Shown piece after piece: positions 12,287 through 23,372 of a stretch of DNA of 64,000 bases; position 1 is the stretch's first letter; every line of letters begins with the position of its first letter. The notes under the pieces are model-generated. The model was not told the DNA's origin and ran no database searches. It was given only the letters and a program-made list of their open reading frames with translations. The position numbers and the translations under genes were made by a program. Source of the DNA: Patiria pectinifera (lineage: Eukaryota; Echinodermata; Asteroidea; Valvatida; Asterinidae); contig CM057144.1 in assembly GCA_029964075.1 (NCBI GenBank), forward strand, positions 3,061,281 to 3,125,280, in the 5' to 3' direction.

Positions 12287-12409
12287 AATAATGATGAATC
12301 TCAAAGAGCAGGCCTAACTGCCACTGACATTAATATTTTGTTCCGATCGCTGGAGGCAAATCTAGAAGAATCTGATCTCTCCAGTGACCATGATAGCACC
12401 TTGAGCTAG
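12287..12409 (+). CDS. candidate last coding exon, unrecognised protein
   Basis: An acceptor-like TTGCTTGATGCAG is followed by an open frame of 40 codons ending in TAG (12407-12409). The encoded tail is acidic and serine-rich, ending SSDHDSTLS, with AGLTATDINILF and SLEANLEES further up. The composition is protein-like and the frame is free of the repeats around it. The acceptor may be at 12282 or 12286. Upstream exons were not found, and the sequence just left of here is the end of the element array, so the gene may be long or broken. I do not recognise the family. Confidence 0.35.
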   Translation, partial: NNDESQRAGLTATDINILFRSLEANLEESDLSSDHDSTLS

Positions 12410-12702
12410 AGATCAATGGATTTACAGATCTTGCAATAATACTGAAAAGTAGTCTGGCGTCAGGAATCTGAGGCAGCGTTATTAAATGAATTGAATGATC
12501 AATGGTGTATGAAGGCTGTATAGAGCGTCAGGCTACATGCGAATTGCTTAGGGCTACGGATGTTGGCAGCACACGTGTCTATGGAAAGTGGCTGCAGCAG
12601 CTTCCATAGACGCATGTGTAATCATAAGCCATAGTCGTGTAATTTGGACAACGGCTCAGACTATTGCACAGTCTGTACAGTCAAAGACGATATTATTTTT
12701 TA

Positions 12703-12770
12703 AAGGTACAGCAGGCTAGATCAATTGTCATTTGTGCATTTTTTTCGTTTGAAGCAATAAAAGACCATAT
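12703..12770 (-). mobile_element. fragment of the AGTCCATCATTTG MITE, carrying AATAAA
   Basis: The stretch matches one end of the MITE family seen complete at 13616-14113 and 43645-44172 (CATTTGTGCATT, then CGTTTGAAGCAA). It contains AATAAA at 12756-12761, which could serve as a poly(A) signal for the candidate exon upstream. A SINE begins right after it. Confidence 0.5.
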
Positions 12771-12773
12771 CCT

Positions 12774-13050
12774 GGGGAGTCAGGTTGGCGTAGTGGTATA
12801 CTTTCCTCGCCTTCCACCGCTGTGACCCGGGTTCTTATCCCGCCCGGGCCAATATGTGGATTGGGTTTTCAGTCCTTACCTGATTCTGTGGGTTTTCCTC
12901 AGAATATTCCTCTGGGCTTTTCTCCCACCTCTAAAAAAAACCCTGTAATTTCTTCTCATTGTCTTCTCTCTACAGGTTTCTTCAGGCTTTCGGGCTACAG
13001 TGCTTAGGGCACTTTTGAGGGATCCTTGGTTCATTACCAGAAAGAAATAA
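12774..13050 (+). mobile_element. tRNA-derived SINE, family 1
   Basis: The head is tRNA-like. A Pol III A box (TGGCGTAGTGG) lies at 12786-12796 and a B box (GGTTCTTATCC) at 12830-12840. A body of about 200 bp contains TTCCTCAGAATATTCCTCTG and CTACAGTGCTTAGGGC. A second copy lies in reverse at 62355-62599. The tRNA part is degenerate, so this is not a functional tRNA gene. Confidence 0.8.
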
Positions 13051-13143
13051 ATTAAAGTGCTTAAAATCTAAATAAATAGGCCTAAATGCTGTGTTTCAGG
13101 TAATAATGCCAAAACAAAAGTAAGAATTGGTCGGTAGCCTAAA

Positions 13144-13275
13144 GGAATTAATATGTGCTTGGTTGGTTTTAAACGAGTATGTTTAAGCCGTCTAGGAGCC
13201 TGGTCATAGCAAACTGAAAGCTTTGGACATAATCTGCCATTAATGGCCAAGGACATATTTATTCCCATTCATAAT
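13144..13275 (+). mobile_element. fragment of TIR element (TTAATATGTGCT family)
   Basis: The end AATTAATATGTGCTTGG followed by GGTTTTAAACGAGTA matches the termini of the complete element at 45018-45178. Only one end is recognisable here. Confidence 0.45.
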
Positions 13276-13539
13276 CCTTTACCAGTCCGGATACTGCAAA
13301 AATAACATTTTTTCCCTAATTTGACATTTCTGTCTGAATGCCAAGGTCCAAATGACCCTTGGATGACCATTATGCAGAGTATTATTACCATGACGAACGG
13401 TCAATTATCAATGACCAGTCGAAACAGGAAATTAAATGGTTAACTTATCTCGGTCAACCACTGGACAACTCCAATGTGTCAAACGCTTGTCCTTGCAAAA
13501 GTACAGGTACACAATGTGCAGCACAACTGATTATGGTCA

Positions 13540-13595
13540 AACTGGGCAAGTGTACATGTACATAATGTACATGTACACGTATCCATACATGTACT
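13540..13595. repeat. TACATGTA-rich palindromic tract
   Basis: Repeated GTACATGTAC and TACATGTA words occur here, as also at 14392-14475. They form self-complementary low-complexity sequence. This word is scattered over the whole window. Confidence 0.7.
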
Positions 13596-13615
13596 ATGCC
13601 TTGACTTAAAGCCGG

Positions 13616-14113
13616 AGTCCATCATTTGCAGGTATCCAAAAAAGTAACTGGCGTAATTATTGTTGAAAAACATACTGGTTGAAAGATAGTAAGGGGACTA
13701 AACTCCCTGTGAAATTATTCTTTCTGGCAAGCTCTCATTTTGAAGAAATCAACGAAAGAAGGCATTTCCAACGGTGCATGCGTCTTAAGAAGCACCGTAG
13801 TAGTTTGTTTTGTAATTCGGCGCAGCACAGGCAAGCATTGGCATGACGCACAGGCGTGCGCAGTTGCTATAATTCGTCGGATCAGTGCGCGACATCGCGT
13901 AAAGCTGCAATTCAAAACAATTCAAAACATGATTTAGCAACTTTTGATTTGAAACTGAGATCCTAGAATGCTGTTTTTCTCGGAATATACATTTTTGTAC
14001 AGCTGAAGCTGAGCAGAAACTTCATCAAGTAAGTTGTTCAGTATCCTTCATTAGATTTTGAACACTTTTGTTGCTTCAAACGAACAAAATGCACAATTTA
14101 CAAATGATGGACT
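13616..14113 (+). mobile_element. MITE with AGTCCATCATTTG inverted ends, copy 1
   Basis: The element starts AGTCCATCATTTG (13616) and ends CAAATGATGGACT (14113), about 500 bp in total. Seven recognisable copies lie in this window, in both orientations. It has no coding capacity; open frames inside it on either strand are spurious. A transposase source cannot be named from the sequence. Confidence 0.8.
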
Positions 14114-15774
14114 ATATGTCTTTATTTAGGGCTAAACTGATTAATTTGGCAAAATTGGGGGGAAAAATAGTATTTAGTTTTTATAAGATGGCATTTGCTT
14201 CAGGGAGATGAAACTTTCATATTTTTTCCCTCTGTTGATATGTATAAAACATACGTCGTCGAAGGAAAAAAAAAAATACATATAATAGTAATACGTGTAA
14301 GTATCTGTGAAAGTGTACACATGTATGAACTTAATGCCTTTATAAAGGCACGTATAAATATATTACCTGGCTATGAACCTATCAACTTACTTTGTACATG
14401 TATACATGTACGTACATGTACATGTAATGAGAAAATCCTTGCTCAAAATGAAGATACACGTACATGTAGGACTGGTACCAAATACGGTACCTGTGAAATT
14501 ATTCCGCCTGAAATGGTATCATTCGGAAAAAAACAATCACTGAAGGTGGTTTTAAAACTGATCTTACAATGTACATTGTACATGTACCAACCTTTAACTG
14601 TTGGGAAACAGACATGTACGTATTGCAAGAGCTTCCTTAAAAATTGGCACTGATCCAAGATTGGAAACGGGTCCACCGACAATTTTAATACATAAAGTAA
14701 AATATGGCTTCCCTTTCTTACGCATAACGAAACAAAACATGCACGATGACTGCATCAGACAGTGCCCCTCTTCATCAATGTACCATAATTTTTAAAGGTT
14801 ATAAACACACATGCGTACAAGTTTGCTTTTAAAAATTGCTCGCAATTGTTCGCCCCTATTTAGCCACATGTTGATGTAGTTTGCAATGTACAATACATAC
14901 TGATGAACATTTTCGATGACTCATGTTTGTCATGGGACATGCCACATGAATGAACATGATTCAATGACGAAAAGCAGAAAGTTCACGTCAGAACATTACA
15001 CGTCATTCTAAATTTGTTCCACTAAATTTCAGAAGAAAATTTGTTTTGGGTACAAATGCTTAAAATTAATTTGGTTTTTCATTCAAAACATATTGAATAT
15101 CAGAGACTTTCATTTTTTTTTAACTAAATGACCCGTTTGCAAAAGCAAAGAAGATGAATCTGCATATATCATATTGCACAAGTAAGAATTACCAAAAAAT
15201 GTCCACCAACATGTAAAAGAATCCATTTTTATCAATTGGATTTCCCATGAAGAAATTGAAGTAATTTGGGCCAAAACTGCTCAAAATGAAATTTCTTTGA
15301 AAGCCAAGACAGAACATATTGAGCATCAAACATACGTCTTAGATTATGCGCAGAATTGCAATTTTTGTAAACGACTTAAACACCAGTTCACAAAACCATG
15401 AAATAAGATTAATCTTATAAATTTAGGAATTGTCAAAATATACACACCTATACTGTAAAAGAAACCATTCTCATCAGCGCTGTACATGTACATAGCCGCT
15501 TAGTTAATGAATCCAGACGTGTGCACATGTGCGTACGGCGCAGCGATATGTCAAATGGTACAAACATGTACTACATACAGTTCCTAATCTCGTGTGAGGC
15601 TTGCAGTGCCAGCCGTAGGGAGACAAAAATTATCATCAGACGTTCTGACGACTACACGTTAGGCCCACGTGCAGGTACACAGATGCACGTCACCGATATA
15701 CTTAAGAACTCGAGGAATAATTTATGATTTAAAGGGCAACGATGTGTCATAAAGTTTATGTAGATTAACCCTAC
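14114..15774. other. no gene recognised
   Basis: AT-rich sequence with a TACATGTA-type tract at 14392-14475. The longest open frame (14195-14653) runs through that tract, has cysteine/threonine-rich low-complexity content, and shows no domain or splice context. I see nothing else. Confidence 0.5.
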
Positions 15775-16096
15775 TGTAACTACCCCAACTCCATCGAAAA
15801 CCATCCCCCCATTTTGCTGGATTTGGGGGGACTTGGTCCAGAAGGCCTGGTGTGACTATTGATGGAATATGATGGACTTGGGCCTGATGGCCTGAAACAG
15901 TGCTAGGGGTATCCGATTGATTTTGCTGTGCTGCTATTGTGATAAAAGCCATGTGTAGCAAGTCCATGAATGTCAACCGGTGCGTCAGTGGTGTGGATTC
16001 CATAAATGCCATGTACAGTTTTGTATTGGACGAACGGTGATTGATGGATTTTGATGGAAGTGGTCCAGTTCCTAGTAAAAGACGCTAGGGAGTTAA
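15775..16096 (+). mobile_element. TTAA-flanked MITE (CCCTA family), diverged copy
   Basis: It begins TTAACCCTA and ends CTAGGGAGTTAA. The interior (CCCATTTTG, GGACTTGGTCC, GATGGACTTGGGCCT) is shared with 58115-58320. TTAA flanks and CCCT-like ends are typical of piggyBac-type elements; the assignment is inference. Confidence 0.55.
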
Positions 16097-16252
16097 GGTT
16101 TTAAAAAATTAGTAACTGTACTACGTTGTTTACACAACTCACTGAGGAATAGGTAAAACCTTGGAGTGTGCGGGCGGTTTCGGGCGGGCGCTGCGAGGAG
16201 TAAAAGGCAGGTTTAGGGTACTAGTACAGTGACACAATGTACCGGTATATTG

Positions 16253-16492
16253 GGGCAATTCCACGGTTACTCATGTTACATTTTCGTAACGTGAGTAACC
16301 GATTTTGTGCGTCTTGTTTATCATACATAACACATTTTTCTGGATGTCATCTTTGGTGCTTAAGGTAGGTCTAGGTCTACTCTATCTACCATGGGGATAA
16401 CAGTTATTAAACCTTTTCAATAAAGGTAATTACAGCCCAAGGAAACTCAAAAGTACATCAAAAATGTAACGTGAGTAACCGTGGAATTGCCC
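16253..16492. mobile_element. 240-bp MITE with 32-bp inverted ends
   Basis: The left end GGGCAATTCCACGGTTACTC continues to ATGTTACATTTT, and the right end is its reverse complement with one substitution. It is flanked by ATTGG-like sequence on both sides, which could be a short target duplication. There is no coding sequence. Confidence 0.8.
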
Positions 16493-17370
16493 ATTGGTTT
16501 TGGTACAATACAGTTCCAACTGAATTGAAACTGGGTACGTACGTTGAACATCGAACAGTTCGCCTGGATTTTCAGCCAATTCACGGAGGATGGTAATAAA
16601 GATACGACTCCAATGAAAAAAAAAAACAGCCAAAACAGCTGTGTTTTGTCCACATTATGAGATACAAAATTCCAAGGAGAAATTTCTCTTGTGAATTTTA
16701 TATCTCATACTTTCCATGGAAATTTGTTACCGGCATTTTGTCGCAATTTTATTTTTCGGTTGCAATATCCTTGGGGGTGTGGAATTTGCGAAACACTACA
16801 TTTACATTATTGTTCCCCTTTTTTATATTGTAAATACTAAGTGCGGTTGCTATGGTGATGGTGATAAGAAAGACATTGTCGCCCAGTCAGAATTATGTAA
16901 GATTAACAGTGTAAATTTATTCATGTAATCTGATCACCACTACAAACTCACTGACATAAGGGTTACATGAATTTCTTTTTTTTTAATCAGACTGCAGTTT
17001 TTAAATAGGTTTTTTATTCTAAAGAGAAGGGTTGCTCAAAATGACATAAATATTTGTCTTCTTCCAAATCTAACAAAATTATACCAATAAATGAAGACAC
17101 ACAGATATGTACATGTATGCACTGTTGAATGCTGACACTTTTCACATTTTATTCTTCACATTTAACTCTGCCAGACTTTTAAGTATCAGATACAAAAACA
17201 AACAAGCAATTGGAAGTATTTATGAAGCAATAAATAGATGTTTTGGTTTCAACTTTCAGTTTTGACATGTTTGAGATCCTCGTCAATATATCATAGTTAA
17301 TTGAATGACAGCTTTCATATTTGCTGACAGCTTATAAGTTGGTTTATTTTTTCAGTCAATATCTGTTTAA
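16493..17370. other. no gene recognised; decayed HINE-like 3' end
   Basis: At about 16630-16660 the sequence CAAAACAGCTGTGTTTTGTCCACA resembles the 3' end of the HINE-like family with a broken hairpin (shown here only as a resemblance). The 70-codon frame at 16716-16928 is hydrophobic but lacks any support. Confidence 0.35.
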
Positions 17371-17960
17371 AGGTAGAGTTAAGTGTAGATCATTTGCAGC
17401 TATCTAAAAAGTAACTGACCAAATTATTGTTTAAAAAGCATGACCAAATTATTGTTTAAAAAGCCTGACCAAATTATTGTTTAAAAAGCCTACCTGGTTT
17501 AAAAATAGTAATGGCACTAAACTCCCTGTGACATTATTCCTTCTGGCATGCTGTCATTTTGAAGAAAAACAATCAAAGAAGGTCATTTCCAAAGATGAGT
17601 CAAGTGACACATTTTTGGAAATTTCTGTTAGCAGTTGGTTTGTAATAGCCCGAATCCGTGAATGGGTGCGCGCAAGCGTTCACACGACACACGCGCAGAA
17701 TTTGCTATTATTCGTCGATTCAGTGTCTGACAACACGTACATTTGTGTGTACCGGTAGCTGCAATGGGCTGAATGAAACGTGTTCTGGATGCTGGTTTCA
17801 GGCCCAATTGAAAAAATGACACCACAACTTTTGAATTGAAATCGAGATCCTAGAACAGTGTTTTCTCGTAACGTACAGCATTCACAGAGCCAAAACTTCA
17901 ACAGGTTAGTTATTGAGCACCCGTCTTCACATTTTGAGCACTTTTGTTGCTTTTGATCAT
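17371..17960 (+). mobile_element. AGTCCATCATTTG-family MITE, copy 2
   Basis: A diverged copy begins near GTAGATCATTTGCAGC. It contains a local triplication of GACCAAATTATTGTTTAAAA (about 17419-17490). The middle part with GAATTTGCTATTATTCGTCG and the GAGATCCTAGAA block are typical of the family. The right end is degraded. Confidence 0.7.
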
Positions 17961-17984
17961 GATGAAACAAGATTTTGCCAATAG

Positions 17985-18150
17985 AACTCTTCATTTCCAA
18001 AAATCAGTCAACTGACCCATCGTTGGAAATCACCTACATTTGTTGATTTCTTCGAAATGACAGCAAGCCAGGCGGAATAATTTCATGGGGTGTTTAGTAC
18101 CAGTATGATCTTCAATCCAAGTAAGCTTTTGGATAATAACTTGTTAGGTT
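17985..18150 (-). mobile_element. AGTCCATCATTTG-family MITE fragment, reverse
   Basis: The sequence from TTCATTTCCAAAAATCAGTC to the TTGGATAATAA region matches the left third of the family in reverse orientation, next to copy 2. It may be one arm of an inverted insertion. Confidence 0.45.
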
Positions 18151-18465
18151 GTACCTTTGGGATAAATGCAAATGATCCTACGTGTACATTGTACATGTCT
18201 CTATTAAAGCTGCGTTTAATCAAGCATTCCGAAATGTCATCACCGGTTTTCGGCATCCAAATCAGACCAGCTGTTCTGTCTATAAATAAACTCACTTCTA
18301 ATACCACAACGGAGAAGCAATTAGAGGAATTTCTGGGTAATGGAGGAATCTGACTCGTGCAATGGAGATGTTCAGAGTGTTTATCATTGATGGAATTGTT
18401 CAGATTATTCACATTAGCGTCGCGAACTTGGTGAAGAGTTCAGCTGGTTTTTTTTTCCAGGTTGA

Positions 18466-18734
18466 ATTTTTAAGGATTTTTAAAATCCTCCAGCACTCAC
18501 TGTCAATATGTTGAGGCAGAGCCAGTGACATCCTGGAGCAGTGCGGAGGATTTTAAGTATAATCTAGGCCTAAATTTATGCACGGCTGAGCATAAACAAC
18601 GCAAGGTCTGGCCTAAGACCTTGACACAGTGCATCCTCTAAAATCACCATCACATTTTTGCCATTTGACCTCAGTCCTGCAAAATCCTCCATTTTGCCAA
18701 GAGGATTTGGAGGATTTGGGAAGGTTAGGGTTAA
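18466..18734 (+). mobile_element. TTAA/CCCTAA MITE family, right part
   Basis: The body matches 60640-60904 (CAATATGTTGAGGC, GTGACATCCTGGAGCAG, CCAAGACCTTGACA) and ends GGTTAGGGTTAA, the family terminus. The left end is not clear. Confidence 0.65.
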
Positions 18735-20580
18735 ATTGCACATGATTTGTTCGCTTCCGTGATGAATATTAGCTCAATTTTCTTTTCTTTAAAATTAGTC
18801 AAAAAGCAGCCATTCAGCTACCTCTTCTTCCCATGTGTATTTATACTTTAAATTTATCATTCACTTTGAAAGAAACTTCGACCACAAAAAATTGGCTCAC
18901 GTTTGGTTAATGAATTAAAACTTTACAAATTTTGAAATGCTTGTAGCCCGACAATTTCTGTTCTCCCAGGGTCAGCTGGTTCCCGCCCACAATCAGTATC
19001 GACAGTGTACGGACTCATAAGGCAGACCGTTTTGTGCCCCAAATAAAAAAAAACTCTTTAGAGAGATTTGCAGTTGCCCAAAAATAAAACATGCCAGCTG
19101 AAAATGTATTAGAGAAAAAAAAATTGCACTTGTTGACCAACACAGGTGAGTGCTTTTGAAAGTAATTTTACAGCCCCCTCCCCCTTACAAACATCCATAC
19201 ATAACCTGTAGCAACGTTCCCTGACCACTATGAGAGTCTATAGCAAACTGGACTTTGTGCGAACAAACAAGGACGATGACACCGCGTACTGTTAAAAATA
19301 AAGTTTCAAAGTTCATTTCTGGAATGGGAATGTCAATACGGAGTCTATCCATTGCAACGCTGAGGAATCTTAATAAGTCAACAGGCCAAGGTGTCGACAT
19401 TAGGGAATGTTAAGCAATATTCAGTAAAATAAACCAACTGTTAACGCTATGTGTCTGGTTTTTTTTTTCCTGATTGAGAAGATGACACAAATATACATTA
19501 TACATCTTGACACTCAAATATTTTGAAGGGAAATAATCTTTATTTTTTTTTAATTGGGTGGTGGTGGCCTTTCATCATGTTCATCTGAGTAGAATGTCGA
19601 TCGGCATAAACTTTGTGTTTCAAGATTTAGGACCAGATTTCTGAGTACAATTTTACATAATTTTTTTTTTAGTAAACACTGTGTTTAAAAAAGAAAGAAA
19701 GAAGGTGGCCTCCTTTTTTGGGGGTCTAATCTCCTTGACCATTACTGGATGATGCATGGATAAGATTTGAAAATATATTTTGCAGGTTTATTCATGAAAC
19801 TCTAAAAAGCTCTCTCATGGACATTACATAACGCAGTCAGAAGTTGTTTGAAAAGTGAAAACAGAGATTACGAAATTTTACACGCAAGCACACAAAGTAC
19901 TTCTGAAATTTTAACAGAATACAGTGAAAAAGTACACCAAGAATACGTAAAACTTCACAAATTCTGATAAATCAAAGTCACACACTGACAAGAAAGGGGG
20001 ACCACTGTAGAAACGTAAGCAATCTGCACGCAAGTCTTGGACCGTTGTTGAAATAGTTGCATTAGCTCCAAAAATATATCACACCTTCATCTGAAAAAGA
20101 AACAAAGAAATGGAACAAAGTCACTGAAAGTGGCAAATACACATTTGGTTAAACGTTGACCTTGCCCCATTTATGAACTTGTAGCTAGTTTTGGGGTGCA
20201 ATAGTTTTTTTATATTTGGTGACACGTATTCTTCGGACCTCTTCCATGTCTTCATCGGAGGCACATGCTCAATCAAGCTTAAAGTTCAAAATGTAGGCCT
20301 ACAACCTGAACTTTGTGGTATAAAAGTTCTCAAATTTTGGACCGTTTTTTTTGGGGGGTGTGTGTTCCCCTAATTGATCAGATTTTGGTGCCCTTATTTC
20401 AAATCTTCATTGTTAAACCATTTAACTGCCCTGCCTGTTACTCCCTGTACTGCCCCAAACCGCCCCACCACTGTATGGTTGAATGGAGTCATCAGGGAAT
20501 AAAATGTTATACATTGAAAAACAATGTACATTTTTGTACACAGTACAGGATATAAATGTGTTACAGCACAGTTTTACGAT
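18735..20580. other. no gene that can be defended
   Basis: AT-rich sequence. A possible plus-strand last exon after CCTGTAG at about 19209-19290 (frame ending DDDTAYC, then AATAAA) and a minus-strand frame in the same place (19185-19400) contradict each other, and neither has further support. Confidence 0.3.
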
Positions 20581-20589
20581 CTTTCATAA

Positions 20590-20720
20590 ACCTTAACGCT
20601 GACCTTCCTCAATCCTACAAAGTCCTCCGGGCGGTTTTGGAGGATTTTTGAGGATTGAGGCTGCATGAAAGCTACAATTCTGGAGAACTGTGGAGGATTG
20701 TGGGCCCATGGACAATGATT
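20590..20720. repeat. fragment of the CCTCC/GGAGG MITE body
   Basis: CTCAATCCTACAAAGTCCTCC and TTTTGGAGGATT words are shared with 51100-51500 and 22420-22526. The ends are not visible. Confidence 0.5.
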
Positions 20721-20792
20721 GACATTCAGTATTGGCAGGCATGCAACTGGGAATAAAGGAAATTTAAACAACACAAAACTTTGTACAGTATT

Positions 20793-22369
20793 TAGCTGTT
20801 TCGGTGTACACACCGAAACAGCTCTTGTTTTTGTTATTTTTTTTTTTCTCTTTTTTTTTTTTCTTCCACTTTTTTTCCCATAGGATAACACGTGTTTTCG
20901 TTCTACAACGCACTTTTTGACTTTTTTCAAATCCGATCGACTTCAAACCTGGCACACACTTAGACCACCTTCTGAAGATGTATGCCGAAACTTTTCGTCA
21001 TCATGACGTCATCACGTGTCACGTGACGTCATCCTAAAAGAGCATTCTTCAAGGCCCTATATCTACAGAACCGGAAGTCCGATTTGGTTCAAACTTGGTA
21101 TGCAAGTATTCCGGGACGTGTTATAGACGAAAATTGCGATCACGTCATGATGACGTCATCGTGTGATTTTATTTAAATTATTCAATTTTTGGACCTTTTA
21201 CTCATATCTCATAAACGGAATGTGGTAAATTTGAAATTCTTTTTGTAACAGGTTTGTTAGGTCATAGATAGATGCACACAATTTCGTAAAATGTGTGACG
21301 TCATCATGACGTCATCAAAAACGTGATTTTTTGGTTCACATATAAGGGTATGTCCGATCATTATGAAACTTGGTGGATAGGTAGGTATGGATAACAGTAT
21401 TCAAAATCTGAAGTGACGTCATCAAGACGTCATCGTCTGATTTTTTATGAATTTTTCAAATTTTAATATTTTCTACAAATTTAGCAAAAATGACATAAAA
21501 TACGGTCTGATCCACCTGATGTCCGATTAGGTTCAATGTCGGTATGCAGATATTCCAGGAAGTAATATAGACAAAAGTTGCAATGACGTCACGCTGACGT
21601 CATCAGGTGATTTTTTATGAATTATTCAATTTTTGGACCTTTTACTCATATCTCATAAACGGAATGTGGTAAATTTGAAATTCTTTTTGTAACAGGTTTG
21701 TTAGGTCATAGATAGATGCACACAATTTCGTAAAATGTGTGACGTCATCATGACGTCATCAAAAACGTGATTTTTTGATTCACATATAAGGGTATGTCCA
21801 ATCGTTATGAAACTTGGTGGGTAGGTAGGTATGGATTACAGTATTCAAAATCTGAAGTGACGTCATCATGACGTCATCGTCTGATTTTTTATGAATTTTT
21901 CAAATTTTAATATTTTCTACAAATTTAGCAAAAATGACATAAAATACGGTCTGATCCACCTGATGTCCGATTAGGTTCAATGTCGGTATGCAGATATTCC
22001 AGGAAGTAATATAGACAAAAATTGCAGTGACGTCACGGTGACGTCATCATGTGATTTTTTATGAATTATTCAATTTTTGGACCTTTTACTCATATCTTAT
22101 CAATGAAACGTGGTTAATTCGAAATTCTTTTTTGCAAAAGGTTTGTTAGGTCGTAGATAGATACAGAAAATTTCAAAAAATATGTGCCGTCATCATGACG
22201 TCATAAAAAAATGTTTTTTGTTTTTTTTGTTTTTTTTTTACATAGGATGGACACTTTTTGTATAGAATACGCATGTACATGTTTACTCGACCTGGATGAA
22301 ACTCCTTTACGGCAGTCATTAATAAAACGGTCGAAACAGCTCAGTGTTTGTCCACAAACACATTTCTAG
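20793..22369 (+). mobile_element. isolated HINE-like element I with a different interior
   Basis: It has both family ends. The 5' hairpin AGCTGTTTCGGTG...CACCGAAACAGCT begins at 20794, and the 3' CGAAACAGCT, TGTTTGTCCACAAACA hairpin and CTAG end at 22369. It sits between T-runs (TTT before, TTTT after), consistent with T-T insertion. The interior differs from the array elements. It is built of 444-bp tandem repeats with many ATGACGTCATC palindromes. Confidence 0.65.
21150..22180 (+). repeat. 444-bp tandem direct repeat, about 2.3 copies
   Basis: Words such as TTTTTTATGAATTTTTCAAA at 21441 recur at 21885, and ATACGGTCTGATCCACCTGA recurs with the same period. Each repeat holds two or more ATGACGTCATC-type palindromes. 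Confidence 0.8.
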
Positions 22370-22419
22370 TTTTCAATTTGTAATGGAATTCATGAGCAAT
22401 GAAGGAAATCAGTGAATCC

Positions 22420-22526
22420 GAGGGAAAAATTGCAGGATTGAGGCTGAATGGTGTTTGTAGAGGAGGATTGTGGAGGGTTTGTGGAGGGTTTCTAGCAAAA
22501 AGGGCCTAAAGATGGGGTTAGAGTTA
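22420..22526. repeat. fragment of the CCTCC/GGAGG MITE family
   Basis: GATTGAGGCTGAATGG and GGAGGATTGTGGAGGG resemble the interior of 51091-51530. It ends GGGGTTAGAGTTAA, a degenerate family terminus. Confidence 0.5.
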
Positions 22527-22784
22527 AGATTGACAAAACACTTTTTTTTCAAATAAAATAGATTTGCTAATGTCAAAAAAATTACACCGAAAACGTAAAG
22601 AATATCAATCTTTTGGAGGGTGTATTGGGGTTGAGGGCGGTGTGGGGAGTGGAGCGGCAGGACAGCTTTGTTTTGTTTTGGGGGCATAGTCCCCTGGAGA
22701 CAAATGGAACTACATTTTACAGAACAGGGCAACAAAATTGTGACATTTTTTCTCAAATAAAGTTTCATTTTCAATGAAGCTTAC

Positions 22785-23372
22785 CTCAGATTTACCAGCT
22801 TTGTTTCTCAAAGACCTCTCAAGCTCTCCTTCTGTCTGCGTGCTGCTCGTAATCTCCATGAGGACCTGTGGCTGGTATCGGTCGTGATCGTCGCTGCGTA
22901 ACAGCGGTGGTGTCGTCTCGTCAGAAGAGGGCGCTGCGCTGCTCTGAGAGGAGATGTTCTCCGCCTCGCGAAGTAGATGCTTCAACAGATCTGAGACCCG
23001 TGTTGCGTGCTCGGGAGGCTTTTCGGTTCGCATGTGGCTAGCATCCGATTCGGACGTATTGCTTGTCACGGCCGTCAGCCGGTTAATACTAGTGTTTGTG
23101 TCGTATCTCTCGCCCGCGTTAGCGGAGAAATCTCTCGGCCGCTTTTTCTTTTTCCGTCGCCGCCGTTTCTTGTGTTTCTGTTCGGCGTTGCTCTGCAGCT
23201 GTCCGTCCTCCACTTGAAACCAACTGGTACTAGTAGTACCGGTACGTCTGGTGTCTTGCCTCCTGCACGGCAGGAATGAGCACAGACAGCAACAACCCGA
23301 AGGGGGGCAGACTACATTCCGCAGCCACGATCCGGAGGCCGCCGCGTTATTGTTGCTCTCCTCTGTTGCCAT
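22785..23372 (-). CDS. first coding exon (196 codons) of an unrecognised gene
   Basis: An open frame starts at ATG 23372 in a good context (GCC-ATGG on the coding strand read as CCATGGC) and ends in a strong donor, GAG|GTAAGC, at 22785, phase 0. The frame stays open past the donor but becomes AT-rich there. The encoded N-terminus has a cysteine cluster (residues 22, 27-29, 31, 36), which could be palmitoylated or bind metal. A K/R block at 67-80 follows, then a low-complexity acidic/serine stretch, and a TQT motif (178-180) of the kind bound by LC8 dynein light chain. The exon is GC-richer than its surroundings, as coding sequence would be. Further exons should lie to the left on the minus strand, but none could be defended. 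No family recognised. Confidence 0.55.

Noticed and set aside
14195..14653. 152-codon frame
   Set aside because: Runs through TACATGTA-type low complexity, no domain, no splice or start context.
18083..18412. Overlapping frames on both strands
   Set aside because: Neither strand has consistent splice sites; part of the stretch is MITE-derived.
19185..19400. Possible exon on either strand
   Set aside because: Plus-strand (tail DDDTAYC) and minus-strand readings are mutually exclusive and neither links to another exon.
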